This document shows, piece after piece, positions 18,617-27,402 of a DNA stretch of 64,000 bases. The stretch covers positions 1-64,000 of the forward strand of contig JBBSJE010000006.1 of the NCBI GenBank assembly GCA_038257535.1, given 5' to 3'. The position numbers and the translations under genes were made by a program. Numbering within the stretch: position 1 is the first letter of the stretch; every line of letters starts with the position of its first letter. Under the pieces are notes generated by a model. That model ran no database searches. It was given only the letters and a program-made list of their open reading frames with translations, and was not told the DNA's origin. The stretch is from JAGTJU01 sp038257535 (GTDB taxonomy: Bacteria > Myxococcota_A > Polyangia > Fen-1088).

Positions 18617-19027
18617 TTAGTTGCTTCGTATCGATATCGAGCGGGCGTACACGCCGCCGCCTGTCACGTCTGCTCCGACACGTTGCCATGGGGACTCCAT
18701 GATGCGTTCGACCAATTTCAGATACATGTCGTAACTGATCTGCGCCCCAGCTGCATCGATGCCGGTGCCGTATTGGCGCTGCATTGTGAAGGTTCCCGCT
18801 GAGGTGCCGCCGCAATACGACGCTGACGTTAGGAAAACCGTGGCGGTATCTCCGCCGGTGACGACTTCGCATGGAAAACCTACAACCCACTGAGAGGCGC
18901 TAAGAGTCTTGGTTCCCACGCCGGAAGGGGCCGGGCTTAAGGTTTTTGTGCCAACCTGGGCAAGACCCATGGCTGAAACGGCGAAAACTGCTGCGATCGA
19001 GGATGCGGCGACGACGAGTTTTTTCAT
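18617..19027 (-). CDS. small secreted hypothetical protein with GTKTLS repeats
   Basis: A 136-residue frame beginning MKKLVVAASSIAAVFAVSAM has a good AAGGA site eight bases before the ATG at 19025-19027. The longer frame to 19081 lacks this support. A signal peptide ends near MGLAQ, followed by two copies of VGTKTLS (about residues 25-42). Two cysteines (FPCEV and YCGG) could form a disulfide. It lies 50 bp after a second small membrane-anchored gene on the same strand. No family recognised. The setting and signal peptide point to the periplasm or beyond; function unknown. Confidence 0.68.
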   Translation of the reverse strand: MKKLVVAASSIAAVFAVSAMGLAQVGTKTLSPAPSGVGTKTLSASQWVVGFPCEVVTGGDTATVFLTSASYCGGTSAGTFTMQRQYGTGIDAAGAQISYDMYLKLVERIMESPWQRVGADVTGGGVYARSISIRSN

Positions 19028-19077
19028 TTGTTTTTCCTTGTTTTTGACAGTGCGAATGGCGGTTATGGAAAGCTGCC

Positions 19078-19548
19078 TCACGGATCGCGTGCGGCAGCAA
19101 GAGTTCGAGAGTGCGCGATCATGTTTTCTCGAAAGGTGGAAACCTCTCGTCTAATGACATCTGCCCCCGCGCGACCGTGCACAGCCTCGATGGCCGCAAT
19201 GCCGGAAGCCATCTCCAGCTGCGTGACGACCTGCTGCTCTTTCGCTTTCGCTTCGAGCCCGCCAAGAAAACGGGTCAGGTCATCCGCGGTCCGCACGTGG
19301 GCCCGAGCGAACCTCTTCGCCTCTTCAAGCGAAAAGCTGCCAAACTCTGCCGGCAAGCTCATTGAAGACGCCTCTTCTTGATGTTCCCTGAATAGGGGAA
19401 GGCTCCTCGCAGGTGCCATGGCATGACCTAAACGAGCGGTAGCTTCTGGGACTTTGGATGGTTCAATGCGGCTCGGCATGCCATTGATTGTCGCGACGAT
19501 GATGACCGTTCCGACAACCACAAGGGCTGCAAATAGTAGGCGTTTCAT
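19078..19548 (-). CDS. small membrane-anchored hypothetical protein
   Basis: A 156-residue protein from the ATG at 19546-19548, beginning MKRLLFAALVVVGTVIIVAT, which is a signal anchor or uncleaved signal peptide. The rest is soluble and helical, rich in Ala, Glu and Arg (EEAKRFARAHVRTADDLTRF, GLEAKAKEQQVVTQLEMASG). The frame could start at 19620 but the extra 24 residues look non-native. It precedes the GTKTLS-repeat protein by 50 bp. I do not recognise it; the helical periplasmic domain could be a protein-binding or chaperone-like module, which is speculation. Confidence 0.62.
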   Translation of the reverse strand: MKRLLFAALVVVGTVIIVATINGMPSRIEPSKVPEATARLGHAMAPARSLPLFREHQEEASSMSLPAEFGSFSLEEAKRFARAHVRTADDLTRFLGGLEAKAKEQQVVTQLEMASGIAAIEAVHGRAGADVIRREVSTFRENMIAHSRTLAAARDP

Positions 19549-20038
19549 CTGTGCCCGAAGCCTTTCTGAGAATCCCCACCGTGTTTCGTGAAAGCAAAGC
19601 TCTGGATGCGCTTGCTCCAAGTAGACAGCGCGCGAAGGCTACGCATCAACGACAACTCTGTCAATTCAATAAGTCAATCGATGGTGTTTGGTCAAAGGCG
19701 CTCTGATGAGGGGGGGCTGGCCGCTGCAAGTTGACCGGCCACCGTGGGCAAACCCATGGCTCCTAAGCCTTGCCTTCACGGCTCATGTCTATTAACGACG
19801 ACCGAACGCCATCGCTGGTGGTGATCCCTGCGAAGAGCCTTTGGCATTGCCTTGGTGCGTGCCAGACGGGCGGTTCGGCTGCCAGCGCGGGCACGCATGG
19901 CAACGGCACTTGCCAAGCGAGAGGGACTCGCCGCTCTTTTGACCCCTTCATTCCGCTCGGTTACTGTATGGGCGCAGCTTCACTCCGAGTCCAACCGACA
20001 AGCTGGTGCGTGCGGCTGCAGAAAAAGGACTGTCGTAA
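19549..20038. other. 490-bp intergenic region between divergent genes
   Basis: I find no convincing gene here. It must hold promoters for 19548 (-) and 20039 (+). An inverted repeat TGGCCG (19718-19723) with CGGCCA (19736-19741) and a small hairpin just after it are the only structures seen. A 90-codon frame (19770-20042, TTG start) is discussed under rejected items. Confidence 0.5.
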
Positions 20039-20875
20039 ATGAAAACCTTAGGGGTCTTAATCTGCGCGGCGCTCGTGATTGTAGGAGTGCTTTCACAGGA
20101 GGCGCGGGCACAAACGCCTCAACAGAAGCGAGCGGCTAAGCAACATTTCGAGCAAGCGCGCCGGCTTTACGATGTGGGTCGATATCCCGAAGCGATTGAG
20201 GAATACCAAAAGGCCTACTTGAACGTGGAAGACCCGGTTTTCCTTTTCAACATCGCCCAATCGTATCGTTTGAACGAGCAGCCGGAAGAAGCCATTCGTT
20301 TTTACAAGAACTACATTCGGCGGTCACCTGACGCCGTAAATCGAAGCGAGGTGGAGAAGCGAATTGCAGACCTGCAAAAGGAGGTGGATGACAAAAGCCG
20401 CCCCGTGCAGCCCATCATACAACCTACAACCCCGACCCAACCGCCTGAGACCACGACTGTCTCGCCCAACGCGCCGCTCCCCACTGAGCCCCCTGCCATT
20501 GTAGATACGGGTGTTCCTGCACCTGCGGCGACGGATGGCGCAAACACCTGGCGCACCACGGGCTTTGTTTTGGCTGGTGTGGGCGGCGTTTTGCTTGTAA
20601 CGGCTGTCATCACCGGCGCCTTGGCAAACAAGGCGGCCACGGATCTCGAAAAGGCAACCGTCTTTGACCCGGCCATCGAAAAACGCGGACGCGCATTCAA
20701 CGGCGTGGCCATTGTGTCGGGCTTTTTGGGCGTCGTGGCGGGTCTGGCCGGCGGATACCTGCTGATGACCACGAGCGGCGAAACCACAGCCGACGTGGCC
20801 ACTTCTCCTCGCTTGGCCGTAAGCCCGGTGGTTGGCCGTGAGTACACCGGGGCGCAAGCCTCACTACGTTTTTAG
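20039..20875 (+). CDS. TPR protein with two C-terminal membrane segments
   Basis: This 278-residue protein has a signal peptide ending near EARAQ. TPR units follow (about residues 30-110): AKQHFEQARRLYDVGRYPEA, then PVFLFNIAQSYRLNEQPEEA. A Pro/Thr-rich linker (about 125-165) leads to two hydrophobic segments, VLAGVGGVLLVTAVITGALA and VSGFLGVVAGLAGGYLLMTT. This layout of one TPR block, a Pro-rich linker and paired hydrophobic segments is common in secreted myxobacterial proteins of unknown role. It is 21 bp upstream of the Cys-rich lipoprotein and probably cotranscribed with it. A scaffolding role at the envelope is inferred. Confidence 0.85.
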   Translation: MKTLGVLICAALVIVGVLSQEARAQTPQQKRAAKQHFEQARRLYDVGRYPEAIEEYQKAYLNVEDPVFLFNIAQSYRLNEQPEEAIRFYKNYIRRSPDAVNRSEVEKRIADLQKEVDDKSRPVQPIIQPTTPTQPPETTTVSPNAPLPTEPPAIVDTGVPAPAATDGANTWRTTGFVLAGVGGVLLVTAVITGALANKAATDLEKATVFDPAIEKRGRAFNGVAIVSGFLGVVAGLAGGYLLMTTSGETTADVATSPRLAVSPVVGREYTGAQASLRF

Positions 20876-20896
20876 CTTAGCGTTTAAGGAGCTTCG

Positions 20897-21823
20897 ATGC
20901 GTCTTTCCAGAATCATTCAAACGGGCGCTCTGGGCGCCATGTTGTCGGGTGTTGTGCTTGTGGCTTGTTATAGCCCTGACATTGGCAGCGGCGATCTGCA
21001 GTGCAGCGCAAGTCCAGAGAACAAGTGCCCACGAGGATTTACCTGCGATTTGTCCATGCGCCTTTGCGTGAAATCCGCCCCCGCGAGCGGGATGGGTGGC
21101 ACGGCAGGTGCGGGTGGCGCACCAGGTACAGGTGGTGTGGGAGGCATGTGCGTGACGCCCGTGCCTGGTTGCGCCTCAGCAATTCGCCCCGGCGCCGCCT
21201 GCGACGAGGTGTGCCAGGTAGGGTGTGCCTGCGACCAACGTTGCTCGCTTTCAGGCCTTGTTGTGGCATGCCAGGCGGACACAGGTGGCCGGGCAACTGT
21301 TGGTGAAGCCTGCTCTGGGGGCGGTGTGCGCGACAATTGTGCTCCTGGGTTGGTTTGTCTGGAAGAGCCAGAGCCGGTTTGCGGCAATCGTTGCTTCCGC
21401 TATTGCACCGACGACAAGGACTGCTCGCAGGGCGCCCATTGCAGCTCTTCCTTGGTGGTCGGAGGCAAAGAGGGCGAGGGCATCAAGGTGTGCGATGTCC
21501 CGCCTGACGATTGCAATCCGATATTTGGCGAGACCAAGTGCAAACGAGCCGATCGCCCGGATACCTACGGTTGCTACCTGATGGGTTCGGACTTTCCCAA
21601 CGCCACCGTTTGCGATTGCGCAGGTGTAATTCAAGAAAACGCACCTTGCACGCTCGAGCGGGGGTGCGAGCCAGGGCTGATATGCGCACGTGGGATTGAT
21701 CAAACTGTCTTGTGTCGCAAGGTGTGCCCCCTCGAATTCCCGATGGTTATAGGGCGCGTCTGCGGCATGGGTAGGAGTTGTATTCCGTTCGCTGGCTCGA
21801 ATCGCTGGGGCACCTGCCAATAG
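20897..21823 (+). CDS. cysteine-rich lipoprotein
   Basis: This 308-residue protein has lipobox LVAC (Cys24) and about 35 cysteines in all. A Gly-rich linker (GMGGTAGAGGAPGTGGVGG) separates a short first Cys module (ENKCPRGFTCDLSMRLC) from the main disulfide-rich region. Units such as CAPGLVC and CTDDKDCSQGAHC recur, a pattern typical of myxobacterial Cys-rich lipoproteins that lack a known function. It is the second gene of a likely two-gene unit with the TPR protein. Disulfide bonding in the envelope is inferred from composition; no catalytic motif is seen. Confidence 0.85.
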   Translation: MRLSRIIQTGALGAMLSGVVLVACYSPDIGSGDLQCSASPENKCPRGFTCDLSMRLCVKSAPASGMGGTAGAGGAPGTGGVGGMCVTPVPGCASAIRPGAACDEVCQVGCACDQRCSLSGLVVACQADTGGRATVGEACSGGGVRDNCAPGLVCLEEPEPVCGNRCFRYCTDDKDCSQGAHCSSSLVVGGKEGEGIKVCDVPPDDCNPIFGETKCKRADRPDTYGCYLMGSDFPNATVCDCAGVIQENAPCTLERGCEPGLICARGIDQTVLCRKVCPLEFPMVIGRVCGMGRSCIPFAGSNRWGTCQ

Positions 21824-21851
21824 GCGCCGGTCTGCCAGCTGGGCGTGGCCG

Positions 21852-22727
21852 TCACGCCCAGTACAAAATCACCGCCACCGCAGCCGCATAAGCCACAAGG
21901 TTGGCTAGAAACGGCTTGTCCTTCAGCATGGAATCGGTGGGGCTTTCCGCATCGGGCTTGTTGAAGGTCAGCCACACGAAGCGCACGATCCCCATCACCA
22001 CAAAGGGGATCGTGAACGCCAGCGAGCGGGTTTCAAACAACGACACGGCATGTTCCGATTGCGTGTAAAGGCCGTAAACGCCAGCTGTCGCCAATGCCAG
22101 TACCCCCATCAACATCCGTAGGATGCCGGGGTGGTAGCGTTCAAGCACGTCGCGAGACTTTCCACCGCCCCCTTCGGCGACCACCCGCAGCTCGTGCGCG
22201 CGCTTGCCAAACCCCAGCAACGACGACAGCAGCAAGGTGCAGATGAGCAGCCACGGCGACGCGGGCACGCGAATGGCGATGGCGCCTGCCAAAACCCGCA
22301 ACAAAAATCCCAGGCTGATGCAACCCACATCGACAAAGGGCACCCGCTTGAGCCGAAACGTATAGGCCACGTTGAGCAAGAAATAGCCTGCGGCCACGCT
22401 GGCCAACGCGGCTGACAGCACAAACGCGCCTAGCAACGCGGCCACGGCGAATGTGGCAGTCGCCGCCCGCGCGGCCTGCATGCTGAGGGCCCCGGACGCT
22501 ATGGGGCGGCGGCGCTTGACCGGATGGGCCCGATCTTTTTCGGCGTCAACGATGTCATTCAAAAGGTAAACGGCGCTGGAAAGCACACAAAAACACACAA
22601 CGGCCGCCAGCGCGCGCCACGCCGAGGCCAGCTCGTCCACCCGCAACGAAAACACAAGCGGAGCCGCCACGAAGGCGTTCTTGATCCACTGATGCGGTCG
22701 CGCCGTCTTGGCTAGGGCTAAAATCAT
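21852..22727 (-). CDS. UbiA-family prenyltransferase, decaprenyl-phosphate phosphoribosyltransferase-like
   Basis: An integral membrane protein of about 291 residues from the ATG at 22725-22727. It has the substrate motif NDIVDAEKDR (NDXXDXXXD) followed by HPVKRRRPIASG, and a second Asp-rich region that is weakly visible. The opening TARPHQWIKNAFVAAPLVFS and the KRRRPIASG segment match the subfamily that transfers phosphoribosyl from PRPP to a polyprenyl phosphate, as in mycobacterial Rv3806c. Such enzymes feed arabinose-type sugar precursors for cell envelope polymers. A longer frame to 22790 adds 21 residues without family support. It is divergent from the ECF sigma operon. Subfamily assignment is by motif; other UbiA substrates are possible. 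Confidence 0.8.
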   Translation of the reverse strand: MILALAKTARPHQWIKNAFVAAPLVFSLRVDELASAWRALAAVVCFCVLSSAVYLLNDIVDAEKDRAHPVKRRRPIASGALSMQAARAATATFAVAALLGAFVLSAALASVAAGYFLLNVAYTFRLKRVPFVDVGCISLGFLLRVLAGAIAIRVPASPWLLICTLLLSSLLGFGKRAHELRVVAEGGGGKSRDVLERYHPGILRMLMGVLALATAGVYGLYTQSEHAVSLFETRSLAFTIPFVVMGIVRFVWLTFNKPDAESPTDSMLKDKPFLANLVAYAAAVAVILYWA

Positions 22728-22769
22728 AAGCGAGGCGGCGCAGTTTACTCGGAACCTTCCCCTTGCCAA

Positions 22770-22800
22770 GGCGGAATCCTTCCGCCACACACATGTGTGT
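22770..22800. promoter_or_regulatory. hairpin plus 14-bp perfect palindrome between ubiA-like and ECF genes
   Basis: GGCGGAA (22770-22776) pairs with TTCCGCC (22780-22786) around 3 nt. Directly after it lies the perfect palindrome ACACACATGTGTGT (22787-22800). The region separates divergent genes, so it may be an operator. Its core ACACATGTGT also occurs at 46030-46039. Confidence 0.45.
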
Positions 22801-22954
22801 AGGTCGCTGCGCGGCGGCGAGGGGAGCGCGGGAATGGTTCGGTCCGCAGCGCGGTTTCACCCCGACCCTTGGGCGCGTGAGGAAACCATGGCCGCAGTCT
22901 TGAGACGGCCCCGGGGTGGTGTAGAGTCTTGAGAATAAACCTACGGTTGCCAAC

Positions 22955-23581
22955 GTGTTAGACACTGACCCCACGTCGCTCAGCGACGGAGCGCCCGCTG
23001 ACGAAGATTTGGTCGAAAAGGCCAAGGCGGGCGATTTTTCGGCCTTCGAAACCCTGGTCATGCGTCACCAAGAGCGGGTTTACCGGCTGGCGTTGCGCAT
23101 GATGGGCACCGAATCAGACGCACAAGAGGTGGTCCAAGACGCCTTGCTCTCGGCGTGGCGAAACTTGGCCAAGTTCGAAGGCAAGGCTCAGTTTGGAAGT
23201 TGGCTTTACCGGATCGCGGCCAATGCGGCGCTGATGATGCTGCGCTCGCGTCGGCGCCACCCACAGGTGTCGATGGAAGATGTGGTGATCGAGGGCGCCG
23301 AGGAGGGAGGGGTCAACGGTTTCGGCGCCAGCGGTGACGACTGGTCGAAGCGTCCCGACGACCAGCTACAATCGACCGAGCTGCGCAACGCCATACAAAC
23401 GGCGGTTGACGATCTGCCGGAGGCGGCGCGAACGGTGTTTTTGGTGCGTGATGTGGAAGGGCTTTCCACGGAAGAAACGGCGGATATGCTGGGCTTGTCG
23501 GTGCCCGCGGTCAAAACCCGGTTGCACCGAGCCCGCTTGACGTTGCGCGAGGCCATCACCAGGTACTTCGAGGCCCGGTGA
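22955..23581 (+). CDS. ECF-type RNA polymerase sigma factor
   Basis: This 208-residue sigma factor starts at a GTG (MLDTDPTSLSDGAP). Region 2 is clear: VMRHQERVYRLALRMMGTES, then DAQEVVQDALLSAWRNLAKF and FGSWLYRIAANAALMMLRSR. Region 4 is DLPEAARTVFLVRDVEGLST followed by EETADMLGLSVPAVKTRLHRAR, the helix-turn-helix that binds the -35 element. The linker between them is acidic and long. The next gene, a DUF3857 protein, overlaps by 4 bp (GTGA at 23578-23581). There is no zinc-finger anti-sigma gene beside it, which is unusual for ECF factors. It may control the envelope genes that follow; its own promoter was not identified with confidence. Confidence 0.93.
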   Translation: MLDTDPTSLSDGAPADEDLVEKAKAGDFSAFETLVMRHQERVYRLALRMMGTESDAQEVVQDALLSAWRNLAKFEGKAQFGSWLYRIAANAALMMLRSRRRHPQVSMEDVVIEGAEEGGVNGFGASGDDWSKRPDDQLQSTELRNAIQTAVDDLPEAARTVFLVRDVEGLSTEETADMLGLSVPAVKTRLHRARLTLREAITRYFEAR

Positions 23582-26500
23582 TCCGGCCTTTCGTGTTGCC
23601 ACGCGCGCACGAGCCCGCTTGGGTGCGTCTGCTGTTCTTCGCGTTGGTGTTGTGCTGGTCAAGCTCCGCTGGGGCTCAGGGCACGCCGCCCGCAAATCCG
23701 TACCAGGTGCGATTGCAAGCCGCGCAAGCGCAGCTAAAGCAACAGCCGCGCTCGCCGGCGGCCATTGGCCCTGTGCTTGAACTTGTGGGCCTCATTGATC
23801 GCCTTCCTGATGACATGGTAGTGCCCCTGCTGGCGCCCGTGGCGAAAGCCGCAGCTGGCGGCGGGGCTTACGACCCGTTGGTGGGCGCTTGGGCGGCGCT
23901 GCATCTGGCGCGCCTTCATGACGACCGCGGTGAAGGCCAGATGGCGGCGCAACTGCGCCAAGGCATGGGGCTCATCGAAAACTTTTGGGTGCTGGGGCCG
24001 TTCGAGGCCCAGGGGCGCTCGTCTTTAAGCGCGCCTTTGCCGCCCGAGGCAAGCCCCTTGGCGCCCCAAGCCGGCGACACGTTCGAGGGGAAGTTTCAAA
24101 CCGTGGCTTGGCGTCGTTTCGATTTTGCCGCGCGCTCAGGCATGCTGCTGTTGGACGCAGCGTTGGCGCCGCAAGAAGAAGCCGCCGCGCTGTTGCTTGT
24201 TTATGTGCGCAGCCCCAAAACCCAAACCGCGGCGCTGCGCTTGGGCAGTGCGGGGCCGGTGAGGGCATGGCTCAACGGCAAGGCCGTGCTGTCCCATGAA
24301 GTTGAACGCCCCGCACGGCTGGATCAAGACGCGGCCGTTTTGCGCCTAGAAAAGGGCGAAAACGTTTTGGTGATCAAATCTGTAAATCTGCAGGGCGCGT
24401 GGCGCTTGGTGGCGCGGCTCACGGATCCTGACGGGCGTGCCTTGCCCGGCGTTGAAACGTCGCTGGAAGGATCGCGCAAGGTCACGCTCGAGCCCGATCC
24501 CGTGGCGCCGGCGTCAGCGCGCCGCTTGGCGCTCAAACCGCCTGCGGTACGTCAGCTTGGCGCTGATCTCGAAGCGCGCTGGCAACGCGCGCTGAACGCA
24601 GGTCGGGTGCCGCAAGCGCAATCCCTGGGATTGGCGCTGGCGCGGCTGTGGGCCAGCGCCAGTCCCTTCGACCAACAAGAAAAGCCCGCTGAACGTGTGC
24701 TGAAACAAACCTTGGCCTTGGGCGACGAGCTGGATTTGTGGCGGCTCATGGGCGAAGTGGCTGCGGAAGACAACGACCGGCGACGCGCCTTTGAGATGGC
24801 CTTGCGTCAGCAGCCGGGTGTGGCTGAGCGCTGTTTGCTGCTCAGCGCTTTGGGTGATTTCGCACAGCTGGCCCACCGCCCCGTTCACGCTCTGGAGCTG
24901 CGACAACGTGCTGCGGAGCTCGACAAAGAAGGCGCCGGTGTTTGCTGGCCCGCGCATGTGGCCATAGCGGAGGAAGCGCGGGTGGCAGGCATGACGGCCG
25001 AAGCGTTGCAACGTTTGCAAAGCATGCCCGTTGAAGTGCAGCAGCTACCACCTGTCCGCAAGCGCTTCATTCGCGTGCTGCAGTCGTTGGGACGCGTTGC
25101 CGAGGCACGGGCGCAAGCCGAAGCGCTGGCGCAAACCCGCACCAACGATCCTGATGTGGTTGAAACGCTGCTACAGCAGGCGCGCCACAAAGGCGACGTG
25201 CCCACGCTGTTGCGGCTTTACCAAGGCCTTGCCACGCATCGGCCCGATCTTCCTTTCTGGGTGCAGGATTGGGCACGCGTGCTGGAGGGGGCGGGGCAAA
25301 CCCAGAAAGCAGCGGCGGTGCTGCAGGCAGCGCTTGTTCGCTTGCCAGGCTCGGCTGAGCTTCATGAATCCTTGGGTCGTTTGTGGGCGCGGGCCCATGA
25401 GCTGCCACAGGCCGTGGCCGCTTTGGACAAGGCGTTGTCATTGCGGCCACAAAACCCTGGTTTGCGCCGCTACAAAGAGGCCTTGGCGCGCATAGGAAAC
25501 GCGGACAGCGAAGACGCCGCAGCGGATTTGGTCCGTCGGTATGCCAGCGACGTCACAACGATCGTGAAGCAGGCGCTGGCCAAACCAACAAGCAAAGACG
25601 CTGAGGACGCTTCTAGGGTGCTGCTGGAGCGGCGGGTGGTGCGCGTGCACGAAAATGGTTTGTCAGAGGTCTTGGAGCAACGTCTCGTGCATGTGTTGAC
25701 TGAACCCGGCGCCCGCCAAAATGCCAACTTCTACATTCGCTACACACCAGGGTCGCAAGAGGTGGAGGTGCGGCAAGCGCGGGTGTATCGGCGCAACGAA
25801 GCTGGCGACATTGCGATCTCCGCCGCCACCGGCCGCGACGACCGCGATCTGTCAGAGCCGTGGTACGCGCTCTATTACGACAACCGCGCCGAAGTGGTCA
25901 CGTTCGAAGGCTTGCGACCAGGTGACGTGATGGAGATTCAGTACACCGTTGCTGATGTGGCCTCGCGCAATGAACTGGCTGGGTACTTCGGGGATTTTCA
26001 GTTTGTGGCAGAAACCACGCCCATAGATCTCTGGCAATACGTTCTGGTCGCCCCATCGCGCAAGCCGTTTTACTTTCACACACCTCAGCTGGCGGGCTTT
26101 ACGCACAACAAGGTTGAGCGCGGCGGCGACGTAGAACATCACTTCGAGGCGCGCGGCCTCAGCAAGCTGATCCCCGAGCCCTCAATGCCCGGCTGGGCAG
26201 AGGTGGCGCCTTATCTGCACGTCAGCACCTACGAAAACTGGGAGCAGGTGGGCCGTTGGTACTGGAGCCTTGTGGCTGAGCAGCTGGCCCCTGATGCGGA
26301 AGTGCGGCGCGTAGCCACAGAGGCCGTCAAGGGCGCCGTTTCGCTTGAAGAAAAGGTGCGCGCGGTTCACAAACGCGTGATTCAAGGCACGCGTTACGTC
26401 GGGCTGGAGTTTGGCATTCACGGCTACAAACCCTATTGCGTGTCACAGGTGCTGGCACGCAGGTTTGGCGATTGCAAAGACAAAGCCTCGCTGCTGGTTG

Positions 26501-27402
26501 CGATGTTGAAACTGGCGGGCGTTGAGGCGGAAATGGTGCTTTTGCGCACCCGACGCGGTGGCGACGTTCAGACTGCGCCGGCGTCGCTGGCTGTGTTTGA
26601 TCACGCCATCGCTTATGTTCCGGCGCTCGATTTGTATCTGGATGGCACCGCGGAATTTTCGGGCGCTCACGAACTTCCCTACCAAGATCAGGGTGTGCTG
26701 GCGCTGCGGGTGGGGCCCAAAGGCAGCATGCTGGTGCACACGCCGGTTCTGCCCTCAAGCAGCAACCAAGCCATACGACGCTGGGACGTGGCCATAGATG
26801 CCTCCGGCGACGCGCTCGTAAATGAGCAGGTTTCGCTGCAGGGGCAGGCGGCGCCCGAGTGGCGGCAGCACTACCAATCCGCCGGCGAGCGGCTGGACAA
26901 GTACGGCAAGGTTTGGAACGCGAGATTCCCTGGTTCGGTTGTCACGGCTTTGGATGTGACGGGCGTTGATGATCCCAATTTGCCCGTGAAGGTTGCGGCC
27001 ACCATCGAGGTGCCAAACCTTGCCACCGCACAGGGCGCGCGTTTGGTCCTGCCCGTGTCGTCGAGGGTTCCCGAGTATTTGCGGTCGTACGCGCGGTTGT
27101 CGACGCGCCGGCATGACCTCATGCTTGCCTATCCCTGGCAGCACCACGAAACCCTGGTGTATCGGCTTCCCGCAGGCTGGCGCGTGGCGCGCGCGCCCGC
27201 CAGCGCGGCCCAAGACACAAGCTTTGGCAGCTTTCGATTTGATGTTGAGGCCTCGCCGGACACGCTCACCATCACCACCCATTTGGACATGCGTGAGCAT
27301 CGTTTCTCGCCTCGTGACTACCCCGCATTTCGCAAATTCTTGTCCGCATTGGAGGCGTCCTTGCGCGAGCGCGTGGAACTTGAGAAGCGGGAGGCGCCGT
27401 GA
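23578..27402 (+). CDS. exported TPR / DUF3857 / transglutaminase-like protein, catalytic triad intact
   Basis: A 1274-residue protein starting at GTG. A signal peptide ends near SSAGAQ. Helical repeats run to about 650, including AGQTQKAAAVLQAALVRLPG and further TPR-like units. A DUF3857 beta domain (about 690-880) follows, with VVRVHENGLSEVLEQRLVHV and WYALYYDNRAEVVTFEGLRP. The transglutaminase-like core is RFGDCKDKASLLVAMLKLAG (Cys966), FDHAIAYV (His1009) and LYLDGTAEF (Asp1022), so the papain-like triad is complete. A DUF3858-like beta domain ends it. It is coupled to the ECF sigma gene upstream and to a related protein downstream. Family members act in the periplasm, but the substrate is not known. 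Confidence 0.88.
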   Translation: MIRPFVLPRAHEPAWVRLLFFALVLCWSSSAGAQGTPPANPYQVRLQAAQAQLKQQPRSPAAIGPVLELVGLIDRLPDDMVVPLLAPVAKAAAGGGAYDPLVGAWAALHLARLHDDRGEGQMAAQLRQGMGLIENFWVLGPFEAQGRSSLSAPLPPEASPLAPQAGDTFEGKFQTVAWRRFDFAARSGMLLLDAALAPQEEAAALLLVYVRSPKTQTAALRLGSAGPVRAWLNGKAVLSHEVERPARLDQDAAVLRLEKGENVLVIKSVNLQGAWRLVARLTDPDGRALPGVETSLEGSRKVTLEPDPVAPASARRLALKPPAVRQLGADLEARWQRALNAGRVPQAQSLGLALARLWASASPFDQQEKPAERVLKQTLALGDELDLWRLMGEVAAEDNDRRRAFEMALRQQPGVAERCLLLSALGDFAQLAHRPVHALELRQRAAELDKEGAGVCWPAHVAIAEEARVAGMTAEALQRLQSMPVEVQQLPPVRKRFIRVLQSLGRVAEARAQAEALAQTRTNDPDVVETLLQQARHKGDVPTLLRLYQGLATHRPDLPFWVQDWARVLEGAGQTQKAAAVLQAALVRLPGSAELHESLGRLWARAHELPQAVAALDKALSLRPQNPGLRRYKEALARIGNADSEDAAADLVRRYASDVTTIVKQALAKPTSKDAEDASRVLLERRVVRVHENGLSEVLEQRLVHVLTEPGARQNANFYIRYTPGSQEVEVRQARVYRRNEAGDIAISAATGRDDRDLSEPWYALYYDNRAEVVTFEGLRPGDVMEIQYTVADVASRNELAGYFGDFQFVAETTPIDLWQYVLVAPSRKPFYFHTPQLAGFTHNKVERGGDVEHHFEARGLSKLIPEPSMPGWAEVAPYLHVSTYENWEQVGRWYWSLVAEQLAPDAEVRRVATEAVKGAVSLEEKVRAVHKRVIQGTRYVGLEFGIHGYKPYCVSQVLARRFGDCKDKASLLVAMLKLAGVEAEMVLLRTRRGGDVQTAPASLAVFDHAIAYVPALDLYLDGTAEFSGAHELPYQDQGVLALRVGPKGSMLVHTPVLPSSSNQAIRRWDVAIDASGDALVNEQVSLQGQAAPEWRQHYQSAGERLDKYGKVWNARFPGSVVTALDVTGVDDPNLPVKVAATIEVPNLATAQGARLVLPVSSRVPEYLRSYARLSTRRHDLMLAYPWQHHETLVYRLPAGWRVARAPASAAQDTSFGSFRFDVEASPDTLTITTHLDMREHRFSPRDYPAFRKFLSALEASLRERVELEKREAP

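Noticed and set aside
10069..19027. A RiPP precursor peptide for the radical SAM/M16/ABC run
   Set aside because: I looked for a short ORF with a leader and core near the run. The small genes at 18617 and 19078 have ordinary signal or anchor sequences, so I do not claim them as precursors.
19770..20042. 90-codon + strand frame (TTG start) ending in ATGA overlap with the TPR gene
   Set aside because: No ribosome-binding site, no motif, and protein composition is atypical; overlap with the next start may be chance.
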